Shown piece by piece: positions 9,409 to 18,945 of a stretch of DNA of 64,000 bases. Both the position numbers and the translations under genes were made by a program. Source of the stretch: Hyphomicrobium sulfonivorans (lineage in GTDB: Bacteria; Pseudomonadota; Alphaproteobacteria; Rhizobiales; Hyphomicrobiaceae); the NCBI RefSeq assembly GCF_013306565.1, contig NZ_PZPO01000004.1, positions 372,001 to 436,000 on the forward strand, read 5' to 3'. The notes below the pieces were generated by a model. The model saw nothing but the letters and a program-made list of their open reading frames with translations, did not search any database and was not told where the DNA came from. Position 1 is the first letter of the stretch; each line of letters starts with the position of its first letter.

Positions 9409-9469
9409 GACGCCGCGCTTACCACGCCTGCCTCCCCTTCTCCCGCGCCGCCTCGCGCACCCGCAACGT

Positions 9470-10327
9470 TCAATCGTCCTCGTGGCAGCCTTCGGCAGCG
9501 CTCCACACCTGACCGCGCGGACATCCCTTGTTCAGCGCCTTGCGCTGCTCACCCGATAGCGAGGATTTTGCCTGCTGTGGCGGGGGCTTGTAGCCCTGAA
9601 CACACCTGCCACCCTCAGGCCGGAAGCCAGGGCCGCAATAGCCTGCGGCCGCGCTTTTCTTCATGCATTTGCCATCTATGCGCACCTGCCCGCTGGAGCA
9701 TTTGGCGCGCGCCTGTCCCGCTGCGGCGGCAGCCCGTGGCGCTGACTGCTTGACCGTGCAGGTTTTGAAGATGTCCGGCCGCTCTGCGCCAGTCGAACAA
9801 AGAATGCCGCCCCACTGGTAACCCGTCTTGCCGCCCGAGTTGTAGGCAATCTTGAACCAGGGAAAGCCGTTTTCGATCACCGCGGTGCGCGCCATCAATA
9901 TAACGGGCTCGCCCTCGTTCAGGCTGGCAACCTTGCCGTAGTTCTGTCCCGGTCCGTCGCGCACGATGCCACCCCAGCTTGCGGCGGGGATGGGCAGATC
10001 ATCCAGCGGCGGTGCGGCGGTTGTCGCTTCCGACACGGGCGCTTCCGTTACGGGCGCTTCCGCTGCCGGTTGGGCCGCGTCGGAAAGATTCTTGATGTAG
10101 GCGCGGGCGAGATCGGCATGGAAGCCAGTCGGGAAATTGGCGAGAAAAGCGCTCCAGGCGTCGGCGGTGCCCAGTTCTTTGGCGGCAGCAAAGGCATCCT
10201 TTTCAGCGCTGCTCTCCGACTGGGCAAAGGCTGGACTGCTCAACGGAACGGGAGGAAAGGCCGCTGACAGGACAAAAACTGCGGCCCCGAGAGCCGCGAT
10301 GACTGACCACGACAGCGCTATTTTCAC
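9470..10327 (-). CDS. Secreted SH3-domain protein with Cys-rich C-terminus
   Basis: A 285-residue exported protein. A signal peptide covers about residues 1-36. Residues 40-85 look like a helical repeat region (DAFAAAKELGTADAWSAFLANFPTGFHADLARAYI), followed by a Pro/Ala linker. Residues about 115-180 form a bacterial SH3-type domain (GGIVRDGPGQNYGKVASLNEGEPVILM, then GYQWGG). The tail has spaced Cys pairs in CSSGQVRIDGKCM, YCGPGFRPEGGRCV and CPRGQVWSAAEGC. Bacterial SH3 domains often bind cell-wall peptides, so an envelope role is likely but unproven. It is a single gene converging on queF. Confidence 0.8.
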   Translation of the reverse strand: MKIALSWSVIAALGAAVFVLSAAFPPVPLSSPAFAQSESSAEKDAFAAAKELGTADAWSAFLANFPTGFHADLARAYIKNLSDAAQPAAEAPVTEAPVSEATTAAPPLDDLPIPAASWGGIVRDGPGQNYGKVASLNEGEPVILMARTAVIENGFPWFKIAYNSGGKTGYQWGGILCSTGAERPDIFKTCTVKQSAPRAAAAAGQARAKCSSGQVRIDGKCMKKSAAAGYCGPGFRPEGGRCVQGYKPPPQQAKSSLSGEQRKALNKGCPRGQVWSAAEGCHEDD

Positions 10328-10598
10328 CGGAATGCCCTCAAACCCGACGCCAAAGCTTTGCGCGGAAGTCCGCTGACCGGCAAGCCTGTTTGTCAGTTCG
10401 CTGACTTATTTCATGCCAACTGCCGCTCGCCAGCAACGTTGGGCAGTGTCCACCGCAGGTGTCGTCCGGGGCTTGCCAACGGCAGGTCGTAAGCCCGTGA
10501 CCAGACTGCCCATAACCTTGTTCTGACATAGAATTGACCCTGCCCCACGCTAGCCAGATTGCCATGTCTCGGTTAGCCTCCAGCGGTGTGGAGGGGGA

Positions 10599-12188
10599 AT
10601 GATTCGCTTAGCTTTTCTCATGCTTGCCGCAGGCTCGGCGCTGCTTGCCGCCGCCCCTATGGCCATCGCCGCGCCCTCGATGTCCGAGGAAGCCATCGCC
10701 ACCGATCCGGCGATTACCCCGCCGATGCTGCCGCCCACCGACACCAATCCCGTGGCCAGCGCGGTACGTTCAAAGCTGAACGCGCTGCCGGTTGAAGGTT
10801 CAGCGGAGGAGCTGAAAGAGCGCAGCGTCCTTTCTGACGTCTATGCCGCGCGCAGAGACGTGCCGATCTGGCTGACCGAAGGCGGGCTGACCGACCGTGG
10901 CGCCGCGCTGGGCGCCGAAATTCTGAAGGCTGCCGACTGGGGCCTGAACCCCGCCGATTTCCATCTGCCAGTGATCCCGCCGCCATCGAAGCTCGACGCT
11001 GCGACGCTGGGCAAGGCCGATGTCGAAATCTCCAAGGCGCTGCTGAAGTACGCCCGCTATGCCCGTGGCGGCCGCATCACCGCGCCGTCGATCCTGCTCA
11101 ATTCCAATCTTGATCGCCGTCCGCAGTTTCTGGACGCCGAGACTGTTTTCCGCGACGCCATCGCGACGCCCGATCCAGCTGAATACCTGCGCAGCCTGCA
11201 CCCGCAGCACCCCCAGTTCCAGAAGCTGCGCGAGCTTTATGTTGCCAACCGCACCAAGCCGCTGGGCAAGCGCATTCTGGCCAACATGGAGCAGTGGCGC
11301 TGGATGCCCGCAGATCTGGGCCAGATGCATGTGATGGCTAACGTGCCCGAGTTCATCATTCGCGTGTTCAAGGATGGCGATACGGTTCACACCGAACGCA
11401 TCGTGGTTGGCGAAACCGACAAGCAGACCACCATCTACACCCGCCCGCTGAGGGCCGTTGTTTTCAAGCCGATGTGGCGCGTGCCGGAATCCATCAAGGT
11501 GAAGGAGCTGCAGCCGGACCTGCGCCGCAACGCCAGCCTGTTCCGTCAGCACGGCCTGCAGCTGGAAACGAAGGACGGCGCGCCGATCGATTATCGCTCG
11601 ATCGACTGGCACACCGCTGACATCCGCAAATATGAGGTGGTGCAGCCCCCCGGCCCCAAGAACGTGATGGGTGTGGTGAAGTTCACCTTCCCGAGCCAGC
11701 ACACCATCTTCATGCACGACACGCTGGACAAATGGATGTTTGCCCAGAAGGTGCGCACGCTGAGCCACGGCTGCCTGCGGCTGCGCAACCCGATGAAGAT
11801 GGCCGAGGTCATCCTGGCCGAAGACAAGGGCTGGGACGCTGACACCGTGCAATCCAAAATGAAGACCGGACCGCGCGATCAGGAAATCATGCTGGAAAAG
11901 CGCATCCCGATGCACATGGTCTATTTCACCACCTGGGTGGATAGCGACGGCAAGCTGCAAACATTCGGCGATATTTACGGCCACGAGAAGCGGATATCGC
12001 TGGCGCTTGACGGCAAGTGGGACGAGATCGACGTCGGCCGCGATCATCTGGCGCCGGTAGGTGCGGCCCCGGCCAGCAGCGACGGCTTCTCGACGTCGTC
12101 GAATCGTCCGACAACGCAGCAGCGGCAGAAGAAGCAGTCGACGACCATTGTCGATATGGTCGGCAATGCGCTGGGCGGCGGCTTCTGA
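10599..12188 (+). CDS. L,D-transpeptidase (YkuD domain), YcbB-like
   Basis: Periplasmic peptidoglycan enzyme that makes or edits 3-3 cross-links. A signal peptide spans about residues 1-25 (LAAAPMAIAA). Residues 50-230 resemble the helical scaffold of YcbB/LdtD-type proteins. The YkuD catalytic domain follows, with FMHDT (His) and the active-site motif SHGCLRLRNP (Cys near residue 392). At 529 aa it fits YcbB-like enzymes, but I see no clear peptidoglycan-binding repeat. The C-terminal 30 residues are Ser/Thr/Gln-rich. The stop overlaps the start of the next gene (TGATG), implying coupled translation. Confidence 0.93.
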   Translation: MIRLAFLMLAAGSALLAAAPMAIAAPSMSEEAIATDPAITPPMLPPTDTNPVASAVRSKLNALPVEGSAEELKERSVLSDVYAARRDVPIWLTEGGLTDRGAALGAEILKAADWGLNPADFHLPVIPPPSKLDAATLGKADVEISKALLKYARYARGGRITAPSILLNSNLDRRPQFLDAETVFRDAIATPDPAEYLRSLHPQHPQFQKLRELYVANRTKPLGKRILANMEQWRWMPADLGQMHVMANVPEFIIRVFKDGDTVHTERIVVGETDKQTTIYTRPLRAVVFKPMWRVPESIKVKELQPDLRRNASLFRQHGLQLETKDGAPIDYRSIDWHTADIRKYEVVQPPGPKNVMGVVKFTFPSQHTIFMHDTLDKWMFAQKVRTLSHGCLRLRNPMKMAEVILAEDKGWDADTVQSKMKTGPRDQEIMLEKRIPMHMVYFTTWVDSDGKLQTFGDIYGHEKRISLALDGKWDEIDVGRDHLAPVGAAPASSDGFSTSSNRPTTQQRQKKQSTTIVDMVGNALGGGF

Positions 12189-12775
12189 TGCAGCGCGCGG
12201 CGCGCTGCCAACTCAGGTGGTGGCGCGCTCTTCTGGCATCTGTCTGGGTGGCGGTGGCACTCATACCAACGTCGGCGGACGCTGGCGAAGCGGTGGCCGA
12301 ATTAGGCGCGGCCCGCGTGCGCTACGACGATGCCCGCTGGCAAGCGAGCGTGCGGCCGGATCGGATCAACTTCACGCCGCTTGATACCGCCAAACCGCGC
12401 TTGGACCCGGTAGAACTGCGTGTTCTGGAAGATGCCGCGACGTGCTCCGATCTGGCACGACAGGCGTTTGAAGTTGGCTATTATGAAACCCGTTCGCTTG
12501 AACCCAAACCGGTAAGCATCGGCGGCAAAACCGGTGAGCGCTTCGATGCGCACACGGGCTGCCGTAACGCGACGCCGCGTGGCGTCGTCATCTGCGTGAA
12601 GGTGGCGGGCCATGCCTATCTGTTGCAGGCGCTGAACGCCGGCTGCGAAGGCCGCAACCTCTTTTCCCGCATCGATCCGCTCCTAGCAATCCACGCTACG
12701 ACCGATCCATCCGAACAGAGCGCACGAAAAGGCCGTAACGCTGCAAAAATGCAGGTGACAGCTCTTCTTCAGTGA
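12188..12775 (+). CDS. Hypothetical secreted protein, translationally coupled to the L,D-transpeptidase
   Basis: A 195-residue protein that I do not recognise. A Trp/Arg-rich start leads into a hydrophobic signal segment (about 11-32, ALLASVWVAVALIPTSADA), so export is likely. The mature part has four Cys (in ATCSDL, TGCRNA, VICVK and AGCEG) that could form two disulfides. The ATG overlaps the preceding stop as TGATG, so a peptidoglycan or envelope role next to the transpeptidase is a fair inference. The last 80 bases overlap, tail to tail, the YidD-like gene on the other strand. A longer in-frame start at 12017 lies inside the transpeptidase gene and is rejected. Confidence 0.75.
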   Translation: MQRAARCQLRWWRALLASVWVAVALIPTSADAGEAVAELGAARVRYDDARWQASVRPDRINFTPLDTAKPRLDPVELRVLEDAATCSDLARQAFEVGYYETRSLEPKPVSIGGKTGERFDAHTGCRNATPRGVVICVKVAGHAYLLQALNAGCEGRNLFSRIDPLLAIHATTDPSEQSARKGRNAAKMQVTALLQ

Positions 12776-13112
12776 AAACGGTACCGTCGGAGCATCGCAG
12801 TTCTATTTTGTCGTCCGCGTTTAAACTAACCCGGAAATTTCCGCAGCATCGCCGGAGCTGCGCACGGGCGATTGGCATACCGGTCGACCACCCGTGTTCG
12901 CGTATGAGGGCGGCTGATCGATTGCTGCAGGTCGGCGAAAAGAGACACTGCTGCCCGAGCAGTGGCGACAGCAGCACCTGATAAACACCGATAACACGCA
13001 GCATGATCTGCGCTGCAATCGCATCAAACCGCTTACTGACCTTGATTGAGGCCACGCGATTGAATGCACCAACTAGCGTACGCCGCAGACTGGATGCCAT
13101 CAAACCCATCAA
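12696..13112 (-). CDS. YidD-like membrane protein insertion factor
   Basis: A 138-residue protein whose middle part matches the YidD (DUF37) family: VYQVLLSPLLGQQCLFSPTCSNRSAALIREHGWSTGMPIARAQLRRCC, corresponding to the family core of YQ..SPLLG..C.F.PTCS...A. YidD helps YidC insert membrane proteins. The family is usually 70-90 aa; here about 30 residues are added at each end. The tail (NADDKIELRCSDGTVFTEEELS) is not typical. It is not beside rnpA or yidC in this window, so it may be a paralogue. Its 3' end overlaps the convergent secreted-protein gene by 80 bases. The starts at 13112, 13109 and 13100 are all possible. Confidence 0.75.
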   Translation of the reverse strand: MMGLMASSLRRTLVGAFNRVASIKVSKRFDAIAAQIMLRVIGVYQVLLSPLLGQQCLFSPTCSNRSAALIREHGWSTGMPIARAQLRRCCGNFRVSLNADDKIELRCSDGTVFTEEELSPAFLQRYGLFVRSVRMDRS

Positions 13113-13209
13113 ACGAGCGCCGCCGTACCCAAGGTTTCAAATTTCCAGCGCAGCCTAAGTGTCAACTTGCCCGTGTCAATCGCGCGCACAACGTCGTGAT
13201 CCGTTGGCT

Positions 13210-14118
13210 TTATGCAGCGGGCGGGGTGCGGGCGCCGCGGATGGCAGCAAAGCGCGGCCACAGCACATTGAGGCAGAGCCCCGCCATGACCAGCGCCGCC
13301 GCGCCGAGCTTCCAATCCTGTAACGGCTCGGCCAGCCACAGCGCCGACGCGGCAATGCCGAACACCGGCACCAGCAGCGACATCGGCGCGATGGTTGCCG
13401 CCGGATAACGCGACAGCAGCCAGCCCCAGATTGCGTAGCCGAACAGCGAATTGCCGATGGCCTGATAGGCAATGACGGCAGCGGTATTGATATCGGCGTT
13501 CGCCAGCCCTTCGCGGATCGCGGGCACCCCTTCGAATATCAATGACATCAGATAAAGCGGCGGCGCGGAGAAGATGCTGCCCCACACCACGTAGGCCAGC
13601 ATGTTCACGCCCGGCGTCGCGCGCACGACGATGTTGCCGATGGCCCAGCTCAGCGCCGCGCTCAGCACCAGCGCCAGGCCGAGCGGCGTGGTCGATCCAT
13701 CGGTATGCGATAGAATGATGCCGATGCCGGAGGCCGCCAGCAGCAGCGCCGCGATCTGGAACGGGCGCACCTTCTCGCCGGTCATGGCGGCCGCGATGCC
13801 GATGGTGAAGAACGCCTGCAACTGGATGACCAGCGATGCGAGCCCCGGCGTGATGCTGCCGCGCATGGCGAGGAACAGCAGCCCGAACTGCCCGGCGCCG
13901 ATGAACAGGCCATAGGCGGCAAGGTTCCGCCACGGCACCGGCGGGCGCTTCAGGAACAGGATGGCGGGGAACACTACGAAGGTGAAACGCAGCGCCGCAA
14001 ACAGCAGCGGCGGCAGATCATCCAGCCCCATCCGGATGACGACGAAATTCGAACCCCACACCGCCATCACGGCGAGCGCAAGCAATCCGTCACGCAGGGA
14101 AAGCGGCTTTGCGGGCAT
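13210..14118 (-). CDS. EamA/DMT-superfamily transporter
   Basis: A 302-residue integral membrane protein with about ten hydrophobic segments in two repeats of five, the EamA (drug/metabolite transporter) layout. Typical features are the N-terminal LALAVMAVWGSNFVVIRMG, and the second-half GNIVVRATPG and ALWLAEPLQDWKLGAAALVMAG. Family members export amino acids, purines or other metabolites, and the substrate cannot be inferred. A single gene, starting at the ATG at 14118. Confidence 0.92.
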   Translation of the reverse strand: MPAKPLSLRDGLLALAVMAVWGSNFVVIRMGLDDLPPLLFAALRFTFVVFPAILFLKRPPVPWRNLAAYGLFIGAGQFGLLFLAMRGSITPGLASLVIQLQAFFTIGIAAAMTGEKVRPFQIAALLLAASGIGIILSHTDGSTTPLGLALVLSAALSWAIGNIVVRATPGVNMLAYVVWGSIFSAPPLYLMSLIFEGVPAIREGLANADINTAAVIAYQAIGNSLFGYAIWGWLLSRYPAATIAPMSLLVPVFGIAASALWLAEPLQDWKLGAAALVMAGLCLNVLWPRFAAIRGARTPPAA

Positions 14119-14227
14119 GGGCTGTTCTTTGCGCCGAAGTGGGGTCTGGTCCGAAGCGGAGCGCTATAAAGCGGCGGCGGCGCAGGGCTTCAAAGCAGAT
14201 GCGGGCGGAATGTTGCACAGCCCGAAT

Positions 14228-14259
14228 AAAAAAGCGCGGCGCCATAGTTGCCACCGCGC
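14228..14259 (-). terminator. Terminator after the thrS-ycxB-like unit
   Basis: On the minus strand GCGCGG (14254-14259 region) pairs with CCGCGC (14234-14239), with further inner pairing, and a run of six T follows (14228-14233). It lies 20 bases beyond the YcxB-like stop. Confidence 0.75.
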
Positions 14260-14278
14260 CTGATCTTTAGTCGATGTG

Positions 14279-14821
14279 CTAACGAACATGTTCTCGGCGC
14301 GCGGCCTCAATCCGAAACTTGATCTGCTCTATGAAAGCCCGTTCCAGCTCAGGTGCAGCAAACGCATTGCGCGGAATGAGAATGCCGGATCCAGGATCAG
14401 TCCAAATCACGATGATCTTTGCATAGGATTGAACATCTTCCATCATCGTCCAATCGTACTCGGATCGGGTGTGCCTGCCCTCGCTTATCACCCCAACGTC
14501 GCCTACGGTGACACGACTGGGGCCTAAAAGAACGCCGTCACGCTTTAACCAATGTGATGCAATGAAAAAACATGCCAACGTTTGATAGAGCCACCAAACT
14601 CCCAATCCAAAGATGAGCCCGAGCAGCAAGCTCTCGAAGTCATAGCCGAACCGCTCGCTCAGCAGAAAGGGCAGCGAGAAAAACACGGCGGTGACGAAAA
14701 TACCGACTGCTGCCGTCTGCTTCCACACGCGCCGTTTCACCCGCTCATTGGCCCGGCGTACCAACTCGCGCCAATGCTCGGTGCTGACGACCCCATTCGC
14801 TTCAAGCGTTGCCATGCTCAC
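14279..14821 (-). CDS. YcxB-like family membrane protein
   Basis: A 180-residue protein with two adjacent membrane segments (about residues 40-57 and 62-84) and a C-terminal soluble domain of the YcxB-like type. The domain ends with the pattern SEYDWTMMEDVQSYAKIIVIWTDPGSGILIPRNAFA, where the bright W, the VIW strand and IPRNAF are characteristic. The function of this family is unknown. It starts two bases after the thrS stop on the same strand and is followed by a terminator, so it is the last gene of a thrS operon. Confidence 0.85.
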   Translation of the reverse strand: MSMATLEANGVVSTEHWRELVRRANERVKRRVWKQTAAVGIFVTAVFFSLPFLLSERFGYDFESLLLGLIFGLGVWWLYQTLACFFIASHWLKRDGVLLGPSRVTVGDVGVISEGRHTRSEYDWTMMEDVQSYAKIIVIWTDPGSGILIPRNAFAAPELERAFIEQIKFRIEAARREHVR

Positions 14822-14823
14822 GC

Positions 14824-16818
14824 TCAGCTTTCGTCGCGAAGGTCCGGGGGCGTTGCTTCGGCCTTCAGGGCGGCAAGGGCTTCCTCAAGCGTCATCACCT
14901 GCTGCGCCTGCGATCCGAGACGACGGATGGACACCTTGCCCTCCTCGGCCTCGCGTTTGCCAACCACCAGCATCACCGGCACCTTCGCCAGCGAATGCTC
15001 GCGCACCTTGTAGTTGATCTTCTCATTGCGCAGATCGATCTCGGTGCGGATGCCAGCGGCACGCAGCTTCTCGACCACTTCCACCGCATAATCATCGGCA
15101 TCCGATACAATCGTCGCGACGACGACCTGCAACGGCGATAGCCACAGCGGGAAGTGACCGGCGAAGTTCTCGATCAGGATACCGGTGAAGCGTTCCAGCG
15201 AGCCGAACATGGCGCGATGGATCATCACTGGAACCTTCTTGTCCGACGTTTCGTCGATATAGAAGGCGCCGAGGCGGTTGGCGAGGTTGAAATCCACCTG
15301 CGTGGTACCGCACTGCCATTCGCGGCCGATGGCGTCCTTCAGCACATACTCAAGCTTGGGGCCGTAGAACGCGCCCTCACCCGGCTGCAACGCGGTCTTC
15401 ACGCGGCCGTTGGAACGCTTGGTCACCTCGTCCAGCACGTCCTGCAGTGCCTGCTCGGCCTTGTCCCACAGCTCATCTGAGCCGACGCGCTTTTCAGGCC
15501 GCGTCGACAGCTTGATGAAGATGTCCTCGAAGCCGAAGTCCTTGTAGATCGACAACATCAGGTCGTTGATCTTCAGGCACTCCTGCATCAACTGGTCTTC
15601 GGTGCAGAAGATGTGCGCGTCGTCCTGCGTGAAGTGGCGCACGCGCAGCATGCCGTGCAGCGCGCCGGATGGCTCGTAGCGGTGCACCTTGCCGAACTCG
15701 GCAATCTTCAGCGGCAGGTCGCGATAGCTCTTCAGGCCGTGCTTGAAAATCTGCACGTGGCCAGGGCAGTTCATCGGCTTGCAGCAGAACACGCGCTCAT
15801 CGGGCAGCGTGGTCGTGAACATGTTCTCGCCGTAGTTTTCCCAGTGACCGGAAAGCTCCCAGAAGTGCTTCTCCATCATGTCGGGAGAGTTCACTTCCTG
15901 ATAGCCATCCTTGTCGAGGCGACGGCGCATGTAGGCGATGAGGCTCTGGAACAACGTCCAGCCCTTCGGATGCCAGAACACGCTGCCCGGCGCTTCCTCC
16001 TGGAAGTGGAACAGGTCCATCTCGCGGCCGAGCTTGCGGTGATCGCGCTTCTCGGCTTCCTCAAGGCGATGCAGATATTCCTTCAGCTCAGGCTCGGTTG
16101 CGAACGCCGTGCCGTAGATGCGCTGCAGCTGCGGATTGTTCGCGTCGCCGCGCCAGTAAGCGCCGGCGAACTTCATCAGCTTGAACGCTTTGCCAATCTG
16201 GCCCGTGGACGTCATGTGCGGGCCACGGCACAGGTCGAGCCAGTCGCCCTGCTTGTAGATTTTCAGATCCTGATCGGCAGGGATCGCATCGACGAGCTCG
16301 ATCTTGAAGTTCTCGCCCTTGTCGCGGAAGAACTTCTTCGCTTCATCGCGCGACCAGAATTCCTTCGTGAACGGCGCATTGCGGGCGATGATCTCGCCCA
16401 TCTTCTGCTCGATCTTCGGGATGTCGTCGGGCTCGAACGGCTGCTGCTTGGCGAAGTCGTAGAAGAAGCCGTTCTCGATCACCGGGCCGATCGTCACCTG
16501 CGTGCCGGGCCACAGCTCCTGTACGGCTTCGGCCATCACGTGCGCGGCGTCATGCCGGATCAGCTCCAGCGCTTCCGGGTCGGTGCGCGAGATGAACTTG
16601 ATTTCGGCGTCGGCCGTGATCGGATCGGCAAGGTCGGACAGCGTGCCGTTGAGGCTCATGGCCACGGTACGCTTGGCGAGCGACGGCGCGATGGACTTCG
16701 CCACCTCAAAGCCGGTCGTGCCGCTGTCGATCTTGCGGTTGGCGCCGTCGGGGAATGTCAGGGTGATCTGGGGCGCCGCAGAAGAATTGGGCGCGGAATC
16801 GTGAGCCGTGTCGGCCAT
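14824..16818 (-). CDS. thrS: Threonyl-tRNA synthetase
   Basis: Class II synthetase charging tRNA-Thr. The 664-residue protein has an N-terminal TGS domain (about 17-80), an editing domain with [17 protein letters not shown], the catalytic core ([46 protein letters not shown] with motif 2, and a later [15 protein letters not shown] motif 3) and an anticodon-binding domain at the end ([16 protein letters not shown]). The zinc ligand Cys is in MNCPGH. The start MADTAHDS at 16818 is preceded by a GAGAGG on the minus strand. It forms an operon with the YcxB-like gene. Confidence 0.99.
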   Translation of the reverse strand: MADTAHDSAPNSSAAPQITLTFPDGANRKIDSGTTGFEVAKSIAPSLAKRTVAMSLNGTLSDLADPITADAEIKFISRTDPEALELIRHDAAHVMAEAVQELWPGTQVTIGPVIENGFFYDFAKQQPFEPDDIPKIEQKMGEIIARNAPFTKEFWSRDEAKKFFRDKGENFKIELVDAIPADQDLKIYKQGDWLDLCRGPHMTSTGQIGKAFKLMKFAGAYWRGDANNPQLQRIYGTAFATEPELKEYLHRLEEAEKRDHRKLGREMDLFHFQEEAPGSVFWHPKGWTLFQSLIAYMRRRLDKDGYQEVNSPDMMEKHFWELSGHWENYGENMFTTTLPDERVFCCKPMNCPGHVQIFKHGLKSYRDLPLKIAEFGKVHRYEPSGALHGMLRVRHFTQDDAHIFCTEDQLMQECLKINDLMLSIYKDFGFEDIFIKLSTRPEKRVGSDELWDKAEQALQDVLDEVTKRSNGRVKTALQPGEGAFYGPKLEYVLKDAIGREWQCGTTQVDFNLANRLGAFYIDETSDKKVPVMIHRAMFGSLERFTGILIENFAGHFPLWLSPLQVVVATIVSDADDYAVEVVEKLRAAGIRTEIDLRNEKINYKVREHSLAKVPVMLVVGKREAEEGKVSIRRLGSQAQQVMTLEEALAALKAEATPPDLRDES

Positions 16819-16922
16819 AACCTCTCTCCTCTCAATCGCTGCATACCAAGCAGGTAAGATGCGGGCGGTATGTGCGCGCGCCCCGCCGCGATGTCAAGGA
16901 GTCTTGCTTTGAGACTTGCCTT

Positions 16923-17046
16923 GCACGCGGCGACTCCCCTGCCGGGAGCCGGCCGCCGCGTGCCGAAAATCGCTTCCGTGGCGGCCAGCGTCGCGAAGCG
17001 AAGTCGCCGCGCGCCGGATCAAGACCTGCCAAGTGCAAACTTCAAA
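16923..17046. repeat. REP-like hairpin pair, locus B
   Basis: Two palindromes in opposite orientation. Unit one (16923-16963, minus orientation) has outer stem GCACGCGGCG / CGCCGCGTGC (perfect, 10 bp), inner stem CTCCC / GGGAG, and the asymmetric loop A opposite CCGGC. Unit two (16978-17010, plus orientation) has outer stem GTGGCG / CGCCGC, 5' loop GCCAG opposite a single T, and an inner stem closed by a GAA loop. A GTGCAAAcTTcAAAA tail follows, running up to the end of the outer-membrane gene. It lies between thrS and the barrel protein. Confidence 0.7.
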
Positions 17047-17941
17047 AGGCGCGATTGATCGATATTGCGACGGATTGTGTTGTCAGCCGATCGCTGACGT
17101 AAAGGTTGGCTCCACCTTCGGTCGTGATTGTCGAGCCAGACTGAACAAAGGAACTTGTGAACTGATCCGAATAGCCATTTGAAGGCTGCGACGTGCGTGC
17201 CCACGTGTAGTTGATATCGATAAACCATAAATCCGAGAGGAAGTACGCGACGCCCAGCTGAAAGCCCCCGCCCCAAACCCAATCGTTGCTCGAAAAGTTC
17301 AGGGGTGCACCGGTAATGTCGGTGTGCTGGCCGTTGATGTCGGCGAAGCCAATCGCATTCCGGATATCCGTTTCCACGTTGAGCAGCATCGGGCCGCCGC
17401 CACCATAGACAAACCCCTGGCCAAAACTCTGGCCGATGAAGGGGAACAACGTGAGCTGGTGTGTCACTCGTGTTTTCGATGAGCCGATGATCACGTTGCC
17501 GGTGAAGCTGTCCGGACTGCCACCAACCGGCGTAAACTGGCCGGCCTGAGGAATGAGCTCGGGCCGCTCCAAAGCCGCGTCATCGTACTGATAGGTGAGC
17601 TTGATACCCCACAACAGGCCGCTCCCTGGAAAGTGGGCAAAGTAGCCAACCTGGCCTTGGGGCGCGAAATTGGCTTCGCTCAGCCCGAACGGAACAACGG
17701 GGCCGCCTGCCGTGCCGGTGGCCACCAACACACCATCCTTGTAGACGCTCGTAGGATCTGAAACGCCGATCATCGACTGCTTGAGATCGACGTGACTGTA
17801 GGCTCCGCCAAGCCCGCCGAACCAGGCCGCATTTGGCAGACGTTGAACCGGATCAGCAGCAGCTGCGCTAACGGCAAGATTCAAAGCTACAGCTAAACTT
17901 CCAGCGACGCCGAATACCCCCGTTGCGCGCATGCCAGCCAC
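17042..17941 (-). CDS. Outer-membrane beta-barrel protein
   Basis: A 299-residue protein with a signal peptide (about 1-29, ending SAAAA/DPVQ). The mature part is rich in Gly and alternating aromatic residues (FGGLGGAYSHVDL, WGIKLTYQYDD, FVYGGGGPMLLNVETDIRN, WVWGGGFQLGVAYFLSDLWFIDINYTWAR) and ends in Phe, as outer-membrane barrels recognised by BAM do. It is similar in style to the OmpW/Omp25-like small barrels of this order, but I cannot name a family. It is a single gene, and its 3' end abuts the repeat element at locus B. Confidence 0.8.
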   Translation of the reverse strand: MAGMRATGVFGVAGSLAVALNLAVSAAAADPVQRLPNAAWFGGLGGAYSHVDLKQSMIGVSDPTSVYKDGVLVATGTAGGPVVPFGLSEANFAPQGQVGYFAHFPGSGLLWGIKLTYQYDDAALERPELIPQAGQFTPVGGSPDSFTGNVIIGSSKTRVTHQLTLFPFIGQSFGQGFVYGGGGPMLLNVETDIRNAIGFADINGQHTDITGAPLNFSSNDWVWGGGFQLGVAYFLSDLWFIDINYTWARTSQPSNGYSDQFTSSFVQSGSTITTEGGANLYVSDRLTTQSVAISINRAF

Positions 17942-18003
17942 CCCGAAGCAGATACTCCCAGTACTGAGCTATCCGATTCGGGGCTGTCATCGCACCGCTA
18001 CAA

Positions 18004-18945
18004 TTACTTCTTGGGCAGTTCGAGGCCCATTTCGCGGTAGCGCTCGGGGTCGTCCTGCCAGTTCTCGCGCACCTTCACGAACAGGAACAGGTGCACCGGG
18101 CGCTCCAGGATCTCCTGCAGCTCACGGCGTGAATCCATCGACACCTGCTTGATGGTCGCCCCGCCCTTGCCCAGCATGATCGCCTTCTGACCGTCGCGAG
18201 CGACGAAGATCGTCTGCTCGATGCGCACCGAACCATCCTTGCGCTCGGTCCACTGAGATGTTTCCACCGTCGAAGAATACGGCACCTCATCGTGCAGGCG
18301 ATGGAAGATCTTCTCGCGCGTGATCTCGGCCGCCAGCATGCGCAGCGGCGCGTCCGTCAGATCGTCTTCCGGATAATGCCACGGCCCGGCGGGCATCTTG
18401 TCGGCGAGATAGCGCTTCAGATCCTCGACGCCGTCGCCATCGGTGGCGGACAGCATGAACACATGCTCGAACGCCGCCTTCTCCTGCACCGCGGTCGCCA
18501 GTTCAAGCAGCTTGCTCTTGTCGGTGAGCTTGTCGACCTTGTTCAGCACCGCAATGCGCGGCAGCTTCACGTCCTGCAGCTTGTTGAGGATGCTTTCCAC
18601 TTCGGCGTCGATGCCACGCGCAGCGTCAATCACCAGCACCACGAAATCGGCATCGCGCGCGCCACCCCATGCCGCTTCCACCATCGCGGTATCGAGCCGC
18701 TTCTTGGGCGAGAACAGGCCCGGCGTGTCGATGAAAACAAGCTGGCTGTTGCCGACATTGGCGATGCCGCGCACGGGTACACGCGTCGTCTGCACCTTGT
18801 GCGAGACGATGGAAACCTTGGCGCCAACCATGGCGTTCACCAGCGTCGACTTGCCCGCGTTGGGGGCGCCGATCACCGCAATGAAACCGCAGCGCTGACC
18901 ATCGCCGTCAGCATGGACGGCCCCGACTTCGTCTCCGTCACTCAT
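18004..18945 (-). CDS. era: GTPase Era
   Basis: Ribosome-assembly GTPase that binds the 3' end of 16S rRNA. The 313-residue protein shows G1 GAPNAGKS (26-33), G3 DTPG (73-76), G4 NKVD (135-138) and a C-terminal KH domain (KAIMLGKGGATIKQVSMDSRRELQEIL). The start MSDGDEVGAV at 18945 overlaps the last 8 bases of rnc, the usual coupled arrangement. An upstream in-frame ATG at 18966 lies inside rnc and is less likely. It is the last gene of lepB-rnc-era. Confidence 0.98.
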   Translation of the reverse strand: MSDGDEVGAVHADGDGQRCGFIAVIGAPNAGKSTLVNAMVGAKVSIVSHKVQTTRVPVRGIANVGNSQLVFIDTPGLFSPKKRLDTAMVEAAWGGARDADFVVLVIDAARGIDAEVESILNKLQDVKLPRIAVLNKVDKLTDKSKLLELATAVQEKAAFEHVFMLSATDGDGVEDLKRYLADKMPAGPWHYPEDDLTDAPLRMLAAEITREKIFHRLHDEVPYSSTVETSQWTERKDGSVRIEQTIFVARDGQKAIMLGKGGATIKQVSMDSRRELQEILERPVHLFLFVKVRENWQDDPERYREMGLELPKK

